This document shows positions 60,723-64,000 of a DNA stretch of 64,000 nt, in pieces. The stretch lies in NCBI RefSeq assembly GCF_016522065.1, contig NZ_JAEHFV010000002.1, positions 558,001-622,000 of the forward strand, read 5' to 3'. The notes under the pieces were generated by a model, which made no database searches, had not been told where the DNA came from, and was given only the letters and a program-made list of their open reading frames with translations. Source of the stretch: Flavobacterium agrisoli (GTDB lineage: Bacteria; Bacteroidota; Bacteroidia; Flavobacteriales; Flavobacteriaceae). Every line of letters starts with the position of its first letter. The stretch's first letter is position 1. The translations under genes were made by a program, and so were the position numbers.

Positions 60723-61529
60723 TTAACCTCCTGTAAATTGCAAGTTGATACCTGCTAATAATTGAAATTGTGGCTGAACCCCATCGGTAAGTGCAGAGAA
60801 CTGAGGCTCTAAGTAAATGTTAAACATGGTTTTGTTTACTTTAACTACTTGTCCAGCACCAATTCCGATAGGAACGGAGTAACTATCATTTGCAAAATCA
60901 AATACCCAAATAGGTGCACCTCTCAAGTAAGTTCCTTTTCCTAATTGCCAAAAGTAAAACGGTTGTATGGCACCTAAACTGGTTTTAGAACGGTCGTCGT
61001 GACCTGCAAAAGAAGTTTGCCAAGTAACCAAAGCACCATATTGAAACACAGGCGATTTAGCAAAAAAGGCAACATACGCAAAACCAGCTTGCCATTTGCC
61101 TGAACCTAACGCATTGTCGGTAGCGGTTGGTGCAGCCAATAAAGGACCTATACCCATTGTAGTAGTTGGTTTAGAAACAAAGTTGTATGACATAAAAGCA
61201 TTTATATCTCCTAATCCACTCGTAGTGCGCAAAGTACCGTTAATATCAGGCATTCCGACTGTGCTCAGCGGAGTAGATACACGAAGTAAAAATTTACCAG
61301 CCGCAAGTGGTTTTGCAAAACGAACCCAAGTAGTATTCATGTAGGAACCTTCGGGAGCGTTGGTTAATTTTGACATATAGTAATTTTGAAAACTTATGGC
61401 AGTCATATTGGCCAAAGGGTTGTTAGCCTGAGCAGCGCTTGCCTCTTTTTCCTCGGCTTTGTCTTCTTGCGAAAACCCATTAAAGATTCCCAGAAAGCAA
61501 ATGAAAAGGATTTTTGATATTTTTTTCAT
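60723..61529 (-). CDS. Transporter-like outer-membrane protein
   Basis: A 268-residue exported protein. ATG at 61529 is used; another ATG lies two codons before. A signal peptide (FICFLGIFNGFSQ) precedes a Glu/Ala-rich linker. The body is a beta-strand-rich domain with GSGKWQAGFAYVAFFAKSP and LEPQFSALTDGVQPQFQLLAGINLQF, the pattern of proteins labelled neuromedin-U-like/transporter in flavobacteria. Function unknown. Confidence 0.75.
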   Translation of the reverse strand: MKKISKILFICFLGIFNGFSQEDKAEEKEASAAQANNPLANMTAISFQNYYMSKLTNAPEGSYMNTTWVRFAKPLAAGKFLLRVSTPLSTVGMPDINGTLRTTSGLGDINAFMSYNFVSKPTTTMGIGPLLAAPTATDNALGSGKWQAGFAYVAFFAKSPVFQYGALVTWQTSFAGHDDRSKTSLGAIQPFYFWQLGKGTYLRGAPIWVFDFANDSYSVPIGIGAGQVVKVNKTMFNIYLEPQFSALTDGVQPQFQLLAGINLQFTGG

Positions 61530-61633
61530 ACCCATTATTTTAGCGTGTTAAATATTTCGTAATAAAATTACATAAAATATTTAAAAATTCTTACAAAAAC
61601 GGGTCTTTTTAGTTTTAATTTTATTTCATAAAA

Positions 61634-61658
61634 AAAGCCGTAAACTAAGTACGGCTTT
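61634..61658 (-). terminator. Terminator of the M1 peptidase gene
   Basis: A 9-bp stem (AAAGCCGTA, 61634-61642, with TACGGCTTT, 61650-61658) and a T run on the minus strand, 22 bp after the stop codon. Confidence 0.85.
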
Positions 61659-61679
61659 GATTTTGATATGCGATTTGTT

Positions 61680-63557
61680 TTAATTTTCAAAAAAGTTGTT
61701 GGCAGCTTTCACATCCGCCATTAATCCGCTTGGGTCAATGGTGATTTTTTTGATTGCCGATTTGTTTTTATCTATTGTAAAACTGTAATTTGACATCGCC
61801 CAAGCCCATTCTGCCAAAACTGTTCTTTGTTGGTTTGGATTCGGATTCGATTTAACGAAATGCATCATTCGTAAAGGAATATAAAAGTTCTCCGAAGTGC
61901 CATCAGTATACGCTACTTTTAAATCGATTGGCATGGGCATTCTTCCTATTCTTTCTAAAGTAACCGTTGTTTTTCCGGCATTGTCAGTAACTGCTTTAAT
62001 GCCGTAATCAATGGTATTGGTGGTTTGAGTCCAATCGGTTAAATACCAATCCAATTCGGCGCCCGAAACCCTTTCTGCTGTTCTTTTAATGTCATTTGGC
62101 GTGGGATGTTTGAATTTAAAATCATTAAAATACCTTTTTAAAGTTGCATCTACATTTTCTTTTCCAATTACATATTCCAATTGCGAAAGGAAAAGACTTC
62201 CTTTTACATAAGATGAAATGCTATAAGGACGATTTTCATCATAACGATCTCCGTGAGTAGTTTGTGGTTGCTCTTTTCCGGAATTAACTAAACTGTAGTA
62301 CGCGGCATAATTTCCTTTAAATGGGTTTGCCTCTTTTTGATCGCCTTGCAATTCATTTAAGGCGCTGTCTTCTATGTACGTTGTAAAGCCTTCGTCCATC
62401 CAAGGATGTTTCGATTCGTTTGAAGCCAAAATATGTTGAAACCATGAGTGTCCTAACTCATGTGTTGCTGTTCCTAAAATTCCTTGCAAAGTTCCGCTTC
62501 CTAACATCAAGGTACACATCGCATACTCCATTCCGCCATCGCCACCCTGAATAAAAGAGTATTGTTTGTATGGATATTGACCTACTCTATGATTGTAATA
62601 ATCCATTACTTTAACCATTAATGGTTCAAGCTGTTTCCAGTTTGCAGTAGTTTTGGGATCATTTTTATAAAAGAAGTGTAAATCAACATCATTTGGTCCT
62701 TTTACAACATCATGAGTGTATTCTTTGTCAGCAGCCCAAGTAAAATCGTGTACATTTGGTGCGATAAAATGCCAAGTTAACGTTTTTGCTTTTTTAGGAT
62801 AGGTAACCGTTACACCAGCATCTTCGTAACCATGACCGATTGTATTTTTATCTTGCAAATAACCCGAACCGCCAATTGTATATGCTTTATCGATGGTGAT
62901 TTTTACATCGAAATTTCCCCAAACACCATGAAATTCTCTTGCGATGTAAGGATCGGCGTGCCAGCCTTCAAAATCAAACTCGGCTAATTTTGGATACCAT
63001 TGCGACATCGAAAGTTCAATGCCTTCTTTGTTATTTCTTCCTGAACGGCGAATTTGGACAGGAACCTGACCATCGAAATTTAACGTGAAAGTGGTTTTAG
63101 AATTGGGTAAAATGGGTTTAGCTAAGGTTACTTCTAAAATGGTACCCGAAGTGTTGGTTTGAGCCGCAACACCATCTTGTTTAAAATCGGTAATTTTTAA
63201 AAAACCAATTTCCTTTGGTTGCAATGTCTCAATTCGGCTTTGTTTTATCTCTTTTCCATCGGCGTCTTTTACTTTAGTTACCATTCGGCCATCGGGATCT
63301 TTTATCGAATGCAAACGGGCATCCATTTCGCTTCCTGGTTGAAAAGCATTTGGATACAAATGATAATAAACTTTACGTAACGTATCTGGCGAATTATTGG
63401 TATAAATTAATTCTTGTTTTCCTTTGTATTGATAGGTTTTTATGTCCATCGATACTTCCATTTTGTAATCGACGTGCTGTTGCCAATAAGGAGCACTTTG
63501 GGCAAAAGCTGCGGTAAAACTCAGATTCAAAATAGAAAGTAAAATAATTTTTTGCAT
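61680..63557 (-). CDS. M1 family zinc aminopeptidase
   Basis: A 625-residue exported aminopeptidase. A signal peptide (ILNLSFTAAFAQS) is followed by an N-terminal beta domain. The catalytic domain has the zinc motif TATHELGHSWFQH, with the second Glu in MDEGFTTYIEDSA, and the exopeptidase loop GGMEYAM (GGMEY instead of the common GAMEN). The C-terminal helical domain is shorter than in PepN, and the enzyme is of the small secreted M1 type. Confidence 0.93.
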   Translation of the reverse strand: MQKIILLSILNLSFTAAFAQSAPYWQQHVDYKMEVSMDIKTYQYKGKQELIYTNNSPDTLRKVYYHLYPNAFQPGSEMDARLHSIKDPDGRMVTKVKDADGKEIKQSRIETLQPKEIGFLKITDFKQDGVAAQTNTSGTILEVTLAKPILPNSKTTFTLNFDGQVPVQIRRSGRNNKEGIELSMSQWYPKLAEFDFEGWHADPYIAREFHGVWGNFDVKITIDKAYTIGGSGYLQDKNTIGHGYEDAGVTVTYPKKAKTLTWHFIAPNVHDFTWAADKEYTHDVVKGPNDVDLHFFYKNDPKTTANWKQLEPLMVKVMDYYNHRVGQYPYKQYSFIQGGDGGMEYAMCTLMLGSGTLQGILGTATHELGHSWFQHILASNESKHPWMDEGFTTYIEDSALNELQGDQKEANPFKGNYAAYYSLVNSGKEQPQTTHGDRYDENRPYSISSYVKGSLFLSQLEYVIGKENVDATLKRYFNDFKFKHPTPNDIKRTAERVSGAELDWYLTDWTQTTNTIDYGIKAVTDNAGKTTVTLERIGRMPMPIDLKVAYTDGTSENFYIPLRMMHFVKSNPNPNQQRTVLAEWAWAMSNYSFTIDKNKSAIKKITIDPSGLMADVKAANNFFEN

Positions 63558-63577
63558 GATTATTTTAATAATAAAAA

Positions 63578-63602
63578 TGGAAGAGCAGTTCGCTCTTCCA
63601 TC
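63578..63602 (-). terminator. Terminator of the S8 protease gene
   Basis: A perfect 10-bp stem (ATGGAAGAGC at 63578-63587 with GCTCTTCCAT at 63593-63602) followed on the minus strand by TTTTTA. It lies 21 bp after the stop codon. Confidence 0.85.
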
Positions 63603-63623
63603 GGATTAATAGGTTTTTATTTT

Positions 63624-64000
63624 TTATTTTTTTGACATTTTTTCGGCCATTTGTAAGGCATAATAAGCATTGACCATGCGCGCTGTTTTAGAAGATTCTG
63701 AAGCAGGTTTGATTTCGCTATTTTCACCTAAAGCTACATTATTTGGCAATAAAACGCCCGAATTCATTAAGATGTGTTTTACTTGAGGAGCTGTTAATTT
63801 TGGATAATACGAACGAATTAAAGCGGCAACACCTGCTGCGTTAGGCGACGCCATTGACGTTCCTTGTAAATATTTGTATTTGTTGTTGGGCACAGTGGCG
63901 TAAATTTCTTCACCAGGAGCAAAAACATCGACATTAATCTTTCCGAAATTTGAAAAATCGGCCACAACATCTTGTCCGTAAGTTTTGTTAATCGCACCAA
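63624..64000 (-). CDS. Subtilisin-like serine protease, S8 family (N-terminal part beyond window)
   Basis: Only the C-terminal 125 residues are present. The frame stays open to the right edge, so the catalytic Asp and His regions lie outside. The Ser motif GTSMASPNAAGVAALI is intact, followed by KLTAPQVKHILMNSG, the usual S8 helix. The tail after SSKTARMVNAYYALQMAEK ends without a sorting domain. Probably secreted or periplasmic. Confidence 0.9.
   Translation of the reverse strand, partial: GAINKTYGQDVVADFSNFGKINVDVFAPGEEIYATVPNNKYKYLQGTSMASPNAAGVAALIRSYYPKLTAPQVKHILMNSGVLLPNNVALGENSEIKPASESSKTARMVNAYYALQMAEKMSKK

Overview
The window looks like chromosome from a free-living member of the Flavobacteriaceae, most likely Flavobacterium or a close relative. 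It is AT-rich. Several genes have a TAnnTTTG -7 promoter element, which is typical of Bacteroidota. The gene content fits too: DUF4837 lipoprotein, rnpA next to an S41 protease, PL10 pectate lyase, acyl-ACP desaturase, neprilysin-like M13 and M1 peptidases, and a Bacteroidota-style heme cluster. I saw no rRNA, tRNA, CRISPR array, insertion sequence or prophage. The content is core and metabolic rather than mobile. Two genes are cut by the window edges: a murein transglycosylase at the left and a subtilisin-like protease at the right.

Layout. 1-8.4 kb: wall lysis, small enzymes, a fused SpmA/SpmB-like membrane protein, a PolB-like exonuclease, an alkyltransferase with a LysR regulator, and a methyltransferase. 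Repeats and a structured-RNA-like element flank the methyltransferase. 8.4-18.8 kb: an almost complete heme pathway. hemA, C, D, E, F and B lie on the minus strand, with a class I aldolase between hemF and hemB and a cytochrome c lipoprotein at the end. Divergent from hemA are an AraC-type regulator, hemH and hemJ. Only hemL is missing. 18.8-21.1 kb: an orphan NtrY-like sensor kinase and a crotonase. 21.2-27.6 kb: a tripartite RND efflux system. 27.8-36.9 kb: an HD hydrolase, desaturase with PlsC, rnpA, S41 protease, tandem OmpA protein, pectate lyase and an SLC13 permease. 38.6-43.7 kb: a tight operon of a GNAT-nitrilase fusion, a zinc-ribbon protein, a membrane M28 peptidase and an epimerase-like protein. 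43.7-45.8 kb: M13 peptidase.

46.0-53.2 kb is the most interesting part. It has a Crp/Fnr regulator whose cysteines match the [4Fe-4S] ligands of FNR, followed by a nitrate-type ABC uptake operon (binding lipoprotein, permease, two ATPases), an embedded chlorite dismutase and an outer-membrane porin. A recurrent 5-N4-5 palindrome (consensus AAGTA-N4-TACTT) occurs twice upstream of the regulator and twice upstream of the transporter. It is a good candidate for that regulator's operator. The two ATPases carry complementary defects that both fall in one composite ATP site.

53.4-64 kb: a SCO protein, a ferrous-iron feoA-feoB locus with a 41-residue Cys-rich partner, two unknown secreted proteins, a small lipoprotein frameshifted at a run of eight A, class I fumarase, two outer-membrane-type proteins, an M1 aminopeptidase and the S8 protease. 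Heme synthesis, iron uptake, cytochrome c, SCO and the heme-dependent chlorite dismutase together suggest a respiring organism that can handle nitrate.
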